From positions 9,696,161 through 9,760,160 of the forward strand of contig OY482859.1 in assembly GCA_960531495.1 (NCBI GenBank): a stretch of DNA of 64,000 nucleotides, given 5' to 3'. The notes below the pieces were generated by a model. That model was not told the DNA's origin. It was given only the letters and a program-made list of their open reading frames with translations, and ran no database searches. The stretch is from Zeus faber. Taxonomy: Eukaryota; Chordata; Actinopteri; Zeiformes; Zeidae. Below are positions 32,355 through 44,215 of this stretch, in pieces. The translations under genes and the position numbers were made by a program. The stretch's first letter is position 1; every line of letters begins with the position of its first letter.

Positions 32355-32450
<96 letters not shown>

Positions 32451-33414
32451 TGTGTGAAGGCTAACCTGGATAACTTGATTTGGGCAACTAAAAGGCTAAG
32501 AGACACTTCAGGGATCACCGAGTGGCTGAATGAACGACAAATTAGTCCTGCGGTTCTGTCTTAAGCCACAGATCAGATCAGCGTTTCCCTAAACGAGGAC
32601 TCGAGATGAAGTCGCCGAAACTGTTCTTACTGGAAGCCGGGGGAACGCAGACGGCGCCGCAGTCGAAGACGCAACATTTGTCGTCTCCGGGACAGTCCTT
32701 GTCACATGTGCAGCCTTTTAGTGACGGGACGACGGTCAACCGACGAGGACAGTGACCCTGTTTGGGAGGAAACGCTGAGAGAGAGGGGGAGAGAGAGGGG
32801 GAGTGGGGGGGTGGGAGAGAGAGAGAGAGCGAGAGAGAGGAAGAGGGAAAGAGAGGGGAGGGAGAGGGGGAGTGGGAGAGAGAGGGGAGGGAGAGGGTTA
32901 GATATTGGTAATGCAGGTAATGTTACATGTGTAGAAAATAACATAATGATACAGTTATTATTATCATTATTGTTATTATTATTATTATTACTATTAATAA
33001 TAATAATATTAATAATATTAATAATAATGTTAATAAATGTTATATGTGTAAAAAATAACATAGTGATACAGTTATTATTATTATTATTATTATTATTATA
33101 ATAATGTTAATAAATGTTATATGTGTAAAAAATAACATAATGATACAGTTATTATTATCATTATTATTACTATTATTAATAATAATAATAATGTTAATAA
33201 ATGTTAAATGTGTTAAAAATAACAGTAATACATTTATTATTATTATTAATGTTATTATTATTATAATGTTAATAAATGTTATATGTGTAAAAAATATAAA
33301 ATGATACAGTTATTATTATCATTATTGTTATTATTATTATAACTATTATTATTAATATAATAATAATAATAATGTTAATAAATGTTATATGTGTAAAAAA
33401 TAACATAGTAATAC

Positions 33415-33454
<40 letters not shown>

Positions 33455-33850
33455 ATGTTAATAAATGTTATATGTGTAAAAAATAACATAATGATACAGT
33501 TATTATTATCATTATTGTTATTATTATTATAACTATTATTATTAATAATATGATAATAATAATGTTAATAAATGTTATATGTGTAAAAAATAACATAGTG
33601 ATACAGTTATTATTATCATTATTGTTATTATTAATAAACTAAAAGGAAGAAGAACAAGAACAAGAAGAACAAGAAGAAGAAGAAGAAGTAAACAAGCCAA
33701 ATGCATTCAATAAAAGTTCATGACTTATTCAGGGAGGTCATAGTCACCTGTTGCGTTTCCTTTGCTGCTTTCCGCAGCCAGAAGGCTTTTCAGGTTGAAG
33801 AGCAGGCACATCCCCAGGACCAGCGCACTGAGCGTGGCGGTGGCCTCCAT
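30996..33850 (-). CDS. wfdc2: Secreted three-WAP-domain protein, WFDC2-like (4 exons, 172 aa)
   Basis: Minus-strand exons: 33850-33748 (signal peptide), 32774-32631, 31410-31273 and 31129-30996 (stop TGA). All introns are GT-AG and phase 1, total 519 nt. Residues 1-25 ([20 protein letters not shown] and on) form a signal peptide. Each later exon encodes one complete WAP four-disulfide core with eight cysteines and the KxGxCP / CCxxxCG pattern: KQGHCPRR with [16 protein letters not shown] with KCCHNGCG, and KRGRCALP with KCCRTTCG. A ninth cysteine ends the protein. WAP proteins are secreted, often antiproteases or antimicrobials; no target can be read here. Human WFDC2 adjoins PIGT but has two WAP domains and, from memory, the same orientation as PIGT. 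Here there are three domains and convergent orientation, so the symbol rests on synteny. Intron 2 holds a copied piece of pigt; intron 1 holds AT-rich tandem repeats. Confidence 0.88.
31546..31746 (+). pseudogene. Orphan copy of pigt exon 8
   Basis: 201 bases identical to pigt exon 8 (25537-25737), with intact acceptor and donor sites. It encodes the same 67 codons (beginning [20 protein letters not shown]) but has no other pigt exon beside it. It lies about 2.9 kb downstream of the pigt stop codon, so it can reach pigt mRNA only by read-through splicing. Most likely it is a non-functional copy. Antisense transcripts of the WAP gene pass through it as intron. Confidence 0.9.
31861..32009. repeat. 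Expanded (GATA)n tract in the copied segment
   Basis: GATA repeat interrupted three times by GGGTGGATA, forming a higher-order repeat of about 53 bases. The source copy has only about seven units (25846-25873), so the expansion followed the duplication or the source tract contracted. Confidence 0.9.
32297..32350 (-). pseudogene. Partial copy of WAP exon 3 with a decoy splice acceptor
   Basis: Matches 31380-31433 at a constant offset of 917, with 4 differences in 54 bases. It contains the first 31 bases of WAP exon 3 and the intron end before it, including the AG acceptor (32328-32329). The rest of the exon is missing because the copied pigt segment starts there. The minus-strand transcript meets this decoy acceptor before the true one at 31411-31412. 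Confidence 0.85.
32357..32448. repeat. (GT)n microsatellite in WAP-gene intron 2
   Basis: 92 bases of GT directly after the partial exon 3 copy. The corresponding place beside the true exon 3 (31438-31462) has a shorter, interrupted GT tract. Confidence 0.95.
32776..32900. repeat. GA-rich tract next to WAP exon 2
   Basis: On the minus strand this is a long CT-rich run ending in the acceptor CTCAG of exon 2, so it serves as an unusually long polypyrimidine tract. It is imperfect (GA)n with G runs. Confidence 0.8.
32927..33640. repeat. AT-rich minisatellite in WAP-gene intron 1
   Basis: The core ATATGTGTAAAAAATAACAT, with TGATACAG following in most copies, recurs about eight times at 32927, 33040, 33115, 33203, 33276, 33384, 33464 and 33580. 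The copies are separated by variable ATT/ATC blocks, so units range from about 75 to 115 bases. The array runs into a GAA/AAC-rich tail (33640-33690). Confidence 0.85.
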
Positions 33851-34127
33851 GCTCCCTGTACTGAGCTCCGATGGCGTCCGCTCCGTGCCCAACATACACA
33901 CGGGCTGAGCGGCGCGGTGCATGCTGGGTCCTAGAGCCGCCCAGGGTGAACATTCTCTCAAATGTAGTTCTCAGTTCAATTATACGACTATATTATTTAT
34001 ATATAATACTATAATTATTATAATAATAATAATTACGATTAATGTTAAGGGTCCGGCCCGGCGGGCTCAATTGTTATTATTCAGATATTTGTTATTACTA
34101 ATCTCCTTTGCATTTTATCTGGGCTGA

Positions 34128-34345
34128 AGGTGTCTGGCCCATGTAAACCGACGGACATGGTTGAGGTCTTGTTAGAACCCGGACGTCTCGCACGTCTCGC
34201 GGTTCAAGTTTCGTCGATATCGATCTACATTTATAGCGGAATTACTGAAAAAAACGTTTAAATTTGATGGTTTGAAGTGGCCGAACGTTCGCGCATCGCC
34301 CACACGCCAAGGTTCTAAACCATCAGATCGGGTAACGGAGCGAGA
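34128..34345 (+). repeat. Copy 2 of the dispersed repeat family, left part
   Basis: GGACGTCTCGCACGTCTCGC, then GGTTCAAGTTTCGTCGATAT, aligns with 640-690 and 55345-55400. The family's second block (GATGCTGCGTTCAAGGGGAA) follows at 35322-35370 in the same orientation, after a MITE-like insertion. Confidence 0.4.
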
Positions 34346-34453
34346 GGAGTTTGTGGAGTAGGAGGCTTTGTGACATCATCATCGTCCAGTTCGTTAAAAA
34401 GATGTCGGTTGGGGCTCCGGACGCCCATTCGCATCATGCCACATAGTGTGGAC

Positions 34454-34455
<2 letters not shown>

Positions 34456-34486
<31 letters not shown>
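34456..34486. repeat. (GT)n microsatellite
   Basis: About 15 GT units in non-coding DNA upstream of the WAP gene. Confidence 0.9.
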
Positions 34487-34488
<2 letters not shown>

Positions 34489-34925
34489 ATCGCCTTACCT
34501 GCTTGACGTCAGCGGGGTGCTTCGTTTGATATTTTATCTCTTTTGCCCCTTTCGTAAATGTAAATGCATTCTGTTCCATCCAACCCGTTGTCGTGTCCCT
34601 CCTTATTTTGCGGCATTCGGGCCAGTCCTGACATACCGAACAACATACAAACGGTCCGAGTCGAAAACAGTCGAAAACATATTCCGTGTTTGTGTCCTCA
34701 CACGTGGAGTTTGCTTGCAGCTCCAGAGCAATGGCTTTGAGTTGTTTTATTATAGTCCCAAACGTTTAGAAAGTCCCTGAGGCGCATGCAGTGTTTAATC
34801 CATTTGAATGGAACCCTGTTGTTGGGAACGTCCACACGGAGTGATCGCCTTCCACAGACTCTGTTGACCACAGGTAGTCGACAGCAACCTCCTTATATTT
34901 AGGATAAGGTCATAACAAGTGCATT

Positions 34926-35240
34926 AGTGTTGCACGGTACACCAATACTAGTAAGGTATCGCAATACCCTGCTGGTAGAAACGGTACTAATGTGCGAATA
35001 GGGATGTTCCTCACGACTAATTTCCCTGACGTTTAAACAAAAGTTTGGACACATATTGTGTCTATTATAAAAATGATTGTGTATGTTATAAGAGACATTT
35101 GAAGCCGTTGATCACAGTGTTTAATGTGTGTAATAACCAAATCATATTATTTAAAATGCCACTCCCCCGTCACAGTTCACCGTCTCTCGGGTTTATGGCA
35201 GGTTTCTGCACAATTTATAATTTTGTATCGTGACAACACT
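34926..35240. mobile_element. MITE-like element with terminal inverted repeats
   Basis: The left end AGTGTTGCACGGTAC and the reverse complement of the right end, AGTGTTGTCACGATAC, match except for one extra base and one substitution. The element is 315 bases long with no coding capacity. Short terminal repeats of this type are common on fish hAT-like MITEs. No clear target-site duplication was found. Confidence 0.5.
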
Positions 35241-35779
35241 AACACTAAGTCTGTCAGCTTGTAGTTGTTATTCTGCGTGTAACCAGGACTCGGAAAACCC
35301 GCGTCACAGTGTCATTACGTCAGCCGATGCTGCGTTCAAGGGGAACTTGGAAAATTGTAACTTGTTTTAATAATAATGCTGATGTACCGATGAGCGACAT
35401 CATTACATCAGCGAGCGACATGTTGCAGCGCTGTTGGTGAAATGGATGTTGTTTGAATGCTGTTGTTTGAGTGCTGTTCGTCAGTGCTGTTGGGATAAAG
35501 ATGACGGAGATACTGGTGTGAGACATAAGTGTGAGGGATGCAGAACGAATATGGAAAAGTAAAGGACCGTTAAAAGTCACGGACAGAGATAGAAGGAAGT
35601 GAGCGGCTAGAGGGTCGGAGCGTACTGAGAGAAGTTTCCGCAAGAGATTCCAACTGCATGCGCTTTGCTGATGACGTGCGAATGTGTGTGTGTGACCAAC
35701 CCCACCCAGGATCCACAGCTAAGCCACCACACAGCAAGATTATTGATAAACACTGAGTTCCACTCACTCCAAGCTACAC

Positions 35780-36835
35780 ACATTTAGCATAGACAATAGC
35801 GCTAATTATTAACCGACACCCACATATAACCACAACAAGCTCACCCTCCTGAACCCGACTGAACCCAACTGAACCCAACTGAACAAACCGACTGAACAAA
35901 CCGACTGAACCGCTCACCGACATCTCTGCCAACCTGTGGGCAAAAACGACACCAACGCCATCAGCACTGCATGCACGGAGGAAGCCAACGCCACTGCCAA
36001 ATGCTAAGTACTTGCACCCAGCGAGTACACCCAGCAGAAACCGTGAGCCAGCAAAGCACATAGCACCCATTGAAACTATTCTGCAGAATCCGAGGCACCC
36101 TAGCATACTAGTCACAACATCATTATCAATAATACTCCCAATACTGTGGCTACTTGCTCAACCGATAGAAGACAATGGGGTCCTCAAACCTACGACCCCG
36201 CCACCAATCAGGCACACGGCCGAATTGTCATGCATCTGGAACTGCATGATATACCGCACCCATGTCAAAACCCCCCTTAATTCTGAAAACAACACAGTCT
36301 GTAAACGCCCGCCAAGTCATTGGACAGCACCGCGCATTCACTTATCCGGATCTAACGTCCGAGGCCAACAGGAGTGTTTTCAGTCCATCCGATCTGGAAA
36401 ATCCAGAGGGCAGTTCCCGTGCAACTGCTCCGTAGTCAATCAAAGGCCCAGCGACATGCCCATAGTGGAGGGTGGCTACTCCATTCCCGGCGTTCTGCAA
36501 CAGCAGACCAGGGCGGTCCCCCATCTATTCTGGCTGTGCGGAGGCCCTAAGCTGCGCACTACCTTGCCCGCCAGTTGGCCAGGCCTATGCGCCCGTGTAG
36601 CGGCGGCACAGTAAATGTCCATTATCACCGCAGCCGACCTGGAACTGCTTACCAGTGCCCCTGCCTCTCCCAGTCATGTCAGCAGGCGCTCGGTCGGACC
36701 TTTTTCTGGCGCCCCCAGTGTCTACGTTGAAGCGATAGGAGTTCCAAAGGGGGGTCCCTGAAGAATACAAGGCCCAGAAGCAAATTTCAAAGGGATTTTG
36801 CATCCATGATCTGTCAGCGGTGCACAATAAACAGA
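35780..36835 (+). mobile_element. Endogenous retrovirus fossil: env-like part only
   Basis: The stretch from about 36010 to 36835 resembles surface and early transmembrane regions of fish retroviral envelope proteins, including a WLCGG-type motif late in the surface part. The proline- and threonine-rich start is less certain. No gag, pol or paired LTRs were seen around it. It is old and broken, with probably several breaks, and shows no sign of being a working gene. The family is uncertain; a percomorph-type fish ERV envelope is the nearest match from memory. Confidence 0.5.
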
Positions 36836-36839
36836 AATG

Positions 36840-39800
36840 TCAGCCATCCCGTCCACATTCAAATTCACCATCGGTGTATATTTCTGTACCTTCTTACCCC
36901 GTAGATGTCTGTGGATCTGTTGGATTGATATATTCGCTGTTAATGGTCCCCATTACTTTGCCGGATTAATGAAAAATGCGGAAAATAAAGTGGTCAACAA
37001 AAACTCGTGTCCACGTGGGCTCCCGTCCACTGAAATGTGCGACTGAGTGATGCGCTCAAGATCCAGCGATCCGTCGGAAAAATAGAAGCCGTGCAATGGT
37101 AATTATTTACAGAAAAACCACAAAGTTTTTTCGTATTTCATGGAAACGTAACTTATTGAAAATGTAATTTAAGGAAAGAAGCCACGACTAAAATTACGTC
37201 AATTCGACTACTATCTTAAACTTCCTTAAATACGTAAACCTCCGTAAATACGTCATAATTGACGACCATGAGACAAAACGTCACCTACCTCTCTGAAACT
37301 ACAGATGTACTTACATACATCCAGTTAAGTTATAACAATGACAAGATTTGGTTGTAAGGTAAAAAATAAACATATTTTTTAAAGAAACATCATGTCGTAA
37401 CAGTTTCCTACAGCTAACCGTAGCAGATTATGAGATTAGGATGATGATGATGATGATTATTATTATTTCTGTGGGAAAATTATAAAACAAATTGCATTGC
37501 AAGTGATTTCTGTCTTAGCTTGTTATTTATCCACCACACAAGATTCAGTATTATGTCACAGTATTATATACATTATCCCATTTATTATAATGAATGAATA
37601 ATTTATGAATTAATATTATTATAGTTCAGTTATTGGATATAGAATATTTCACATATACTGCATATACTGTAATATCAAATAAATGGTTTCCAAGAATCAC
37701 CCCAAAGTAGCATGGTATGGGCACAGTAAATACAGTATATATATACGTACAGTATGATTTTGTGCCTGGTTAATATTTTAGGCGATTACTTGTTACAGTA
37801 GCACTCCCCAGTGGCTCATATGAAAAGTGTTCAACTTCTGGAGGCTAAAGAAGTAAAAGAAGACCTTTGCCTTCTACTAAAATAAGTGGGTGGTTATTAA
37901 AGTACATTTATCCTAACCATTTTCAACCCAAGCAAGTTTAGAATACGATATATTATTTTAATATTTCCCAGTCATAGTAGCAGTAGTCATATTCAGAACC
38001 GGGTCGGTCTTCAGCAACAGGAAGCAGTTTGATCTACATGAAACAGATATGTTCATCAGTCAGGTAAGCTGGAAGCAGTTTGATCTACCGCAGAACCCCC
38101 TTTATAAAAGACACAAAACATTTTTTTGTTTTTGTGTTGATGTACATATTTATTCGTAGTGACCCGTTGCATTTGTCTGAATTGGTTCTGTTGGTTCCAT
38201 GGAAAGGAAAAGGTGTTTAGGGCGAGACGTAACATAACAACCATGGATTTCGTCACAATTTATATTTGCATTAACAGTCATGTGGATTTTTGAGGTATTT
38301 GAACCAATATCTGACTAGTAGGGAAACATATGCCTCGAATCGGACAAGGCCCCCCTTCCCTGCGTTTTCTGGCGACCGCCGTGGGGTCTCGCACCCCAGG
38401 TTGGGAATCATTGGTCTGCAGGAAGCACATAGCTCTGCAGGAAGTCGATAGGCCCACAGGAAGTGAGCCCGAAGGCTGGCAGGTCAAGCCAAGCTGTGGT
38501 GCTGTCTATAAGCAAAATGCTGTCCCACCGTGGGGCGGACTTCCTTCCTCTCTTTACATTAAATAATGATTGGGAAGTAAGAAAGTCATATGATATTTTT
38601 AAAACATTGATTCTCTCCCAGGATGTAGAAGAATGGTCCTTTGTGAAAACAAAAACAAAAGTGTAACTGTTGCGCAATCTGTGCATCTTTCTTGAAGGAA
38701 GCTTGCTTATAAAAACATCTGTAATTTGTCACCTTCCAGAATTACAATCGGGGGAGAAGTTGGAGCGGCATCCGAGATATTCTGCCTCTAAGAGAAATGC
38801 ATGACCATGAACACAAGAGATTGTCCCGGAGTCTGAGAGAACATGAGGTATAGACATGAGATTTTCATACCTGATATGTCAGCAGCTTTGCATGCTATTG
38901 GATTTTAAATGAGAGTGTGGCCCAGGTTTCCTAGCTGTGAGATTGCGATGTCTATCTCATTCTCAGACAGTCACTACACTCTGTTATGAATTATCAGTGG
39001 AAAACCCCAATATGTTTGCTGTATATATGATGCATTGGCAATTGGCCCAGTGGGAAAGGGAGCATAAATATTTATTTCTGTTCAGCAAAATGCCACTACA
39101 CAACACATACATATGCACAAACGTAGGATTTTGCCATTGCAAACATTGTAAATTAGCAGTGATTGGTTCTATCAGCAGATGCAGATACGACCAATTTAGA
39201 TAAAAAATTTGTTTAAGGAATGACGATAATAATAAAGATGATAATAAAAACACTACTACTACTACTACTACTAATAATAATAATAATATACTGTATTCTT
39301 CTTCTTCTTCTTACTGTATAATATAATATATACTAGCACTATCACACATGGCCGCTAGATGGGGGTCTCCCTCTGGGGATTGGGTCCCAGGTTAACCCTC
39401 CTTCTACCCATAATGGAAGTACATTTATCATGAACAAAACGTATAAGACACAACCTCCAAAAACGATTTTTTTCCCCCTTACATTCTTCTTTTCCAACAA
39501 AGATCGTTTTTTTTTTTCTTTTTCATTATTTTATCCTTATTTTTGAATAAACCTGAATAAACATGAGATTTGAACCAGCTTTCAGATGGATAAACTTGCC
39601 TTGCCTTGCCTATGATTGTGATTGACAGGTATCCCTGAAAACCCCGGAACAGAAAAGGAATCCAGAGGGCTATTATGCAGAGTGCAGTGAGGAGTAATTT
39701 TACCCCGAGGAACGGAAAGGCCGCGCAATTTACATGTCCGAGAAGCCGCCGTTCTGCACTGCTCATGGCGAGCTCCGGAGACAACAGGATCCTATAGCTT

Positions 39801-42800
39801 AAGGCTTTTTAGGGGCAGAGATCTCGAGGCAGGCTCTTTGGAGGAGCGATGGCGTGCTTCCTAATTTACCGCCATGTATTACACTGTGCACCGGGCCCTT
39901 GTGCTTCCTAATTTGAGGCCATTCTTACGCGTGTGTGCACTGGGCCCTTGTGCTCCATGTGTACACTTACGCACACATGCAAAACACATCGGCACACCCA
40001 CACCCACAAAGTGTCCAAATACACACTATTTGTATGCACAGTGTTAATTTATTGAGCGTTGAGCTGTGAATTCACATTACCCCGGTACCGCACAATGAAT
40101 ATAATTGAATGTAGAGCAGTAGCCGACATAGTAGTCCTGAGGTCTCTCCAAGTCAACATTTGTACGTAATTTGCATTGTATTTCCTCCTATAGCTCTCTC
40201 TCCGTCTCCTGTTCATTTGGGGTTGTGTTCCCCCTCCCCTCTCTACCGTTCTGTCCTTGGGAATTCAGTCAAGGAATAGCAGGATCCTCTTCATCCTCCT
40301 GCTCCTCCTCCTCCTCTTCCTCTTCAGCTCGGCCAGTCCGTACTCTGCTGCGTGTCCTTGAGAGGATGGTGGAGATGCTATCAGTTTCACTATCAGCTGC
40401 AGTTTTCTCAGCAGTGAATACCTGAATGAGGTGGAGTGGAAGGGGGGTGGAGGTATGAATTGTTGAGCGTGGCCGTAAATATGAAATTTTTATGTTTAGC
40501 GCAGATATTCTTGCAGCCCGAGCCGAACAACCCAACCACCCCCTTCGTCCTCCACCACCACCACCACCACCACCAAAAGAAAACAGTAAAAAGTTGGAGC
40601 GGCTAAGACAATGAATGTTGGCACTGTGGGAAACGGTTGATTTGAATGGAGATTATTATCCATAATGAGGCAATCAGGGCTCTTTTCAGCCCCAGCGTGT
40701 CTTTCTATTTCTTACAAAAAAATAGACTCTGCAGATGTGATAGAGGGTGAACAATAGAAAAATGATATGCTTGCATAGTGGCGTCCTGAAAAGACAAAAT
40801 ACACTTTACAAAGTGATGAAGTAATGACATATCGGCAGGTATTAGTGGTTTGGACTTGGTTCGGAGCTGTTTAGCATTTAGGTTGAATTTATTTTGCATG
40901 GAATTTGGCCTTTCCACTGCTTTACTTCTCTAAGAAATTGATTGACGGTAAAAACAATTATATAAATTATGATGCTTTTTTAAGGAAAAAGGGGTGACCT
41001 ACATCACTGTTTGTAGAAATAAATCAATGCCTATACACTGGATCCTTTGCTATCGCAGACCTTGCAGACCCTCAAGATAAACACATACAATAAAAAATAT
41101 ATAATTAGATATAAATAATGAGGCATTTTCAAATTATATCTTCATTTGAATGTAATTAGAGTGTGCGTGTGTGCATGAATATCAAGCGGTAAAGCGTTTC
41201 GAAAAGCCCCCGCATAAATCTCCGTCTCGTGACAAACATGATAAATGACCATAATTCCGCGCTCCTTGCTCATATTGTTCTCGCGCCGACCCCAAAACAA
41301 GTCTGGCTATCGCCCCCTGACCCCGAAGCCCCGCCCCCTAATGGGCTTCCATCCTTAATCATGTATTACATTCTGCATTACCCTGCCTTTGACCTTTCTA
41401 TGCTAAACCCAATTGCCATATTATCCCCACCTTAATGTTCTGGGGCCTAGTTATCTTCCCCGAGACGGAATGGGTTTCTGTGTCCTACTTTCGCCCGCAG
41501 GCATCCTCAAAATGACTGCTTGAGACGGTGGAGGGTCATCTCATCTAAATCACCGCCAATGTTGAACTGGGGATATGGGGCCATCCAAAGCATCAGTCTG
41601 TGAACGCGACATTATTTCTGCTCCTGGAAAACAGGAAAAGATATGTTGTTTTGAGGTTTCTTTGATTGTACTGATAGAAAAAAAAAAAAGGATATTTGGT
41701 GGTGAAGAGGAATGGAGCCCTTTTGAAAGCCCCTCTCCTAATTCCTGACTCCTGGAATAATTTTTTTTTTTACCATGGTCACTCATTAGCCCCGACAATT
41801 ATGACCATTGTCTTGACCGCCGAGCACGCTTGACTGCTGCTCCCAACAAACACGTCGACTTATCCCGGTTAATACCATGAATAATGATAATCCTTGGCTA
41901 ATATTTGGAAAGTCCCAGATAATGCCACTAGTGCTAATGATGAAGCATGCTCAGAAATCCCTTCCGTCATCCCATTGTCTCCGGCGGCTGAAGAGCCGGC
42001 CCCCCGAGGGCCCTGCGGGAGCCCCGGTAATGTATTCAGCCAGACCTTGGGAGTAAAATGAAAACAAATGTGTTGTAATAAAGGAGAGAAGATGAAGCGA
42101 TTCTGTGATGATGCTCTCCACCAGCCCTATAAATCAAAATAAAAGTGGAGCAGGTCATATGCGGCTGCGCCCCACCCAACCCCACCCCACCCACCCCCGT
42201 CTTCCCCACCACCCATTGCATACAGATATGGGTGTGAGCAAAGATGGAAAAGACGGCGGAACGCTATATGAGAAAGATCCTATCTATTCCTACCACAAAG
42301 AAAAATAAAATACATAGTGGCGCCCTTGAAGGAAAAATATGCTCCACATGGAGCTATAACACAAACCATCCCAAAATGATTTCCTCCCCTTCGAATCGGC
42401 CAAATCGTGTCCTAATTTCCCATAATCTGCGTTTAACATACGTCTCACCACGTTGGATTTTTTTTTTTTTTTTATTGGTTCCAACTTTCGTGGAGCTCCG
42501 TAGCTTCTTATGTCCCCACAACAGGCCCATGTGCGGCGTCCGGCAAACGAGAGCGAGGCTGCAACGCGGCGCAGTACCATCCTCCGCCCACAGGGGCCAC
42601 TGTGGCCCCGGAGCAGGCTCCCGGCGCTAACGAGCGGAGAAACAGGAAGACGAATGACGTCAGCTCGTTAGGCGTGGAAGGTGGATGGACGGAGGAGCAA
42701 GCGGACAGACGGTAGAATAAACAGATAAACAATATATTCCAAACAACAACAAATTGGACACAGCAAAAGCAACAATGGTGGGATCAGGAGTAGTTTAGCA

Positions 42801-43000
42801 TCGGCGTCTGGTCGAGGGATAGAAAAAGCCCTTCAGGCGACTTGGAAGACGGGATTTGAGACAGTCCCTGACGAGGCGCCTGCTTATTACACACATAAAG
42901 AACGGCAAACGGAGAGCGCGATAAATAACTGACACCTAATAAGTCGGGGGAGAGCGCACGGGGCTCTTTTTTTTATTTTTTATTTTCAGGCCAGGAGGAG
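36840..43000. other. Non-coding stretch, no gene seen
   Basis: No supported exon. Small items: an 18-base direct repeat (GGAAGCAGTTTGATCTAC at 38020-38037 and 38071-38088); (ACT)n(AAT)n at 39255-39287; (TCC)n at 40287-40325; poly-T at 42458-42473. 39600-42700 is unique-looking and moderately GC-balanced, and may hold conserved non-coding DNA. Confidence 0.45.
38350..38425 (-). repeat. Dispersed repeat fragment, family shared with 14590-14665
   Basis: The reverse complement contains TGATTCCCAACCTGGGGTGC and CGGTCGCCAGAAAACGCAGG, close variants of the 14590 copy in the same order. Confidence 0.5.
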
Positions 43001-43008
43001 AGAGATGG

Positions 43009-43009
<1 letters not shown>

Positions 43010-43044
<35 letters not shown>
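43010..43044. repeat. (GA)n microsatellite
   Basis: About 15 GA units, followed at 43195-43500 by a pyrimidine-rich plus strand (CT and CCT runs). No gene was seen in 43050-45600. Confidence 0.85.
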
Positions 43045-43046
<2 letters not shown>

Positions 43047-44089
43047 TCCCGAGTTGTTCATTTTCTCCATTCCCTCTTTCTTTTCATGTCCTTCTCATTT
43101 TACGAGCCATGAGTCAACACAGCACACGTAAATGATATTTTGACACAGAGTGCCATGAATAATGCATTTGAATTTACTTTTATGCCAGACTTTGACTCCT
43201 CTCTGCACCCTCTCCCTTTACCCCCCTTTCTAATGCCTCCCTCCCTCCGTCTCCTCCACCTAACCCTCTCTTTCTCCACCTTCCTCCTCCTCCTCATTGT
43301 CTTCTTAGAGTGAGGCTGTGTTTCATCGCTACCTCCACCTCCGCCACCCACACTTTGCTTTTCCCCTGTTCTGCTCCTCTTGTAGCTTTGTAGCACTCCT
43401 CCTCCACCTTCGCCAGCCAGGGAGGCAGGAGGACACACCACGGGTGGAGAAGGATCACAAAACGAAGAGAGGTATCTCTCTCTCTCTCTCTCGAGTTGAG
43501 GATCTATCAGCGTTCCTGCTTCCTGTTCCCGCTCAGACGCCGTCTCCCTGACACATTTCCATGATCGGGCGGCCGAGAATCGCAGAATCCGGTGGGGGTT
43601 GCTGGGTGGGGGTTGCTGGGTGGTGGTGGTTGGATGGGACACAATAAGATACCCTCTCAATAGCTACTGTCATGACAGGGATGAATAGATTGCCGTCTGA
43701 GCGCAGTACGGAGACCACCGCATGATTAAACCGCTGTTTAAAGGACCCCATCCCAGTGAATATAGAGAATAAATCTCCCCCAAAAAACATCCAGGCCTGA
43801 TATGTTTCCTGTGTCCTTTGGGTTTTATTCAGAAGATGTTTAAAAAGAAAAGAAAATAAAAGGATGAGAAGCCTGGGGGAAGCATGTTTTTTAGTAAGTC
43901 TGCCATCGGTGTGACCTATGAAACCCATTGATTCAGTGTCTACATTAATTGGCCGTAACTTAATTTGTTGCCAGGGCAACAGCATCAACAAGCACATAAC
44001 ACTGATGTTGGCTCCGGTTCTGTCCGTGCTTTCTGGATTCATTCTCCTGAGTAAGGAGGAAAGAATGAGTGACGCAGAGTTGAGAGGGT

Positions 44090-44215
44090 GTTTAAAGTAA
44101 CTAATTACAAATTACAAATAATTACTGTTATTGAGTAAATTTCTATGGTTTGTGCTTTTTTGGGCAGGCTGTGAATCTACCCATACTAAAGTATTATAAT
44201 GTGATATAACCACTT
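44090..44215. repeat. Possible dispersed repeat fragment
   Basis: AAAGTAACTAATTACAAATT followed by TTGAGTAAATTT resembles a sequence I recall as a common fish repeat. It is short, and classification is not possible. Confidence 0.25.

Noticed and set aside
32774-32780. Alternative acceptor for WAP exon 2 at AAACAG (about 32759)
   Set aside because: It would put the WAP domain out of frame with the signal-peptide exon; the CTCAG acceptor keeps phase 1 and the KxGxCP motif.
36012-36614. 200-codon open frame as a working host gene
   Set aside because: It lies in the env-like retroviral fossil, which is broken overall; no promoter, signal peptide or splice context supports a host gene.
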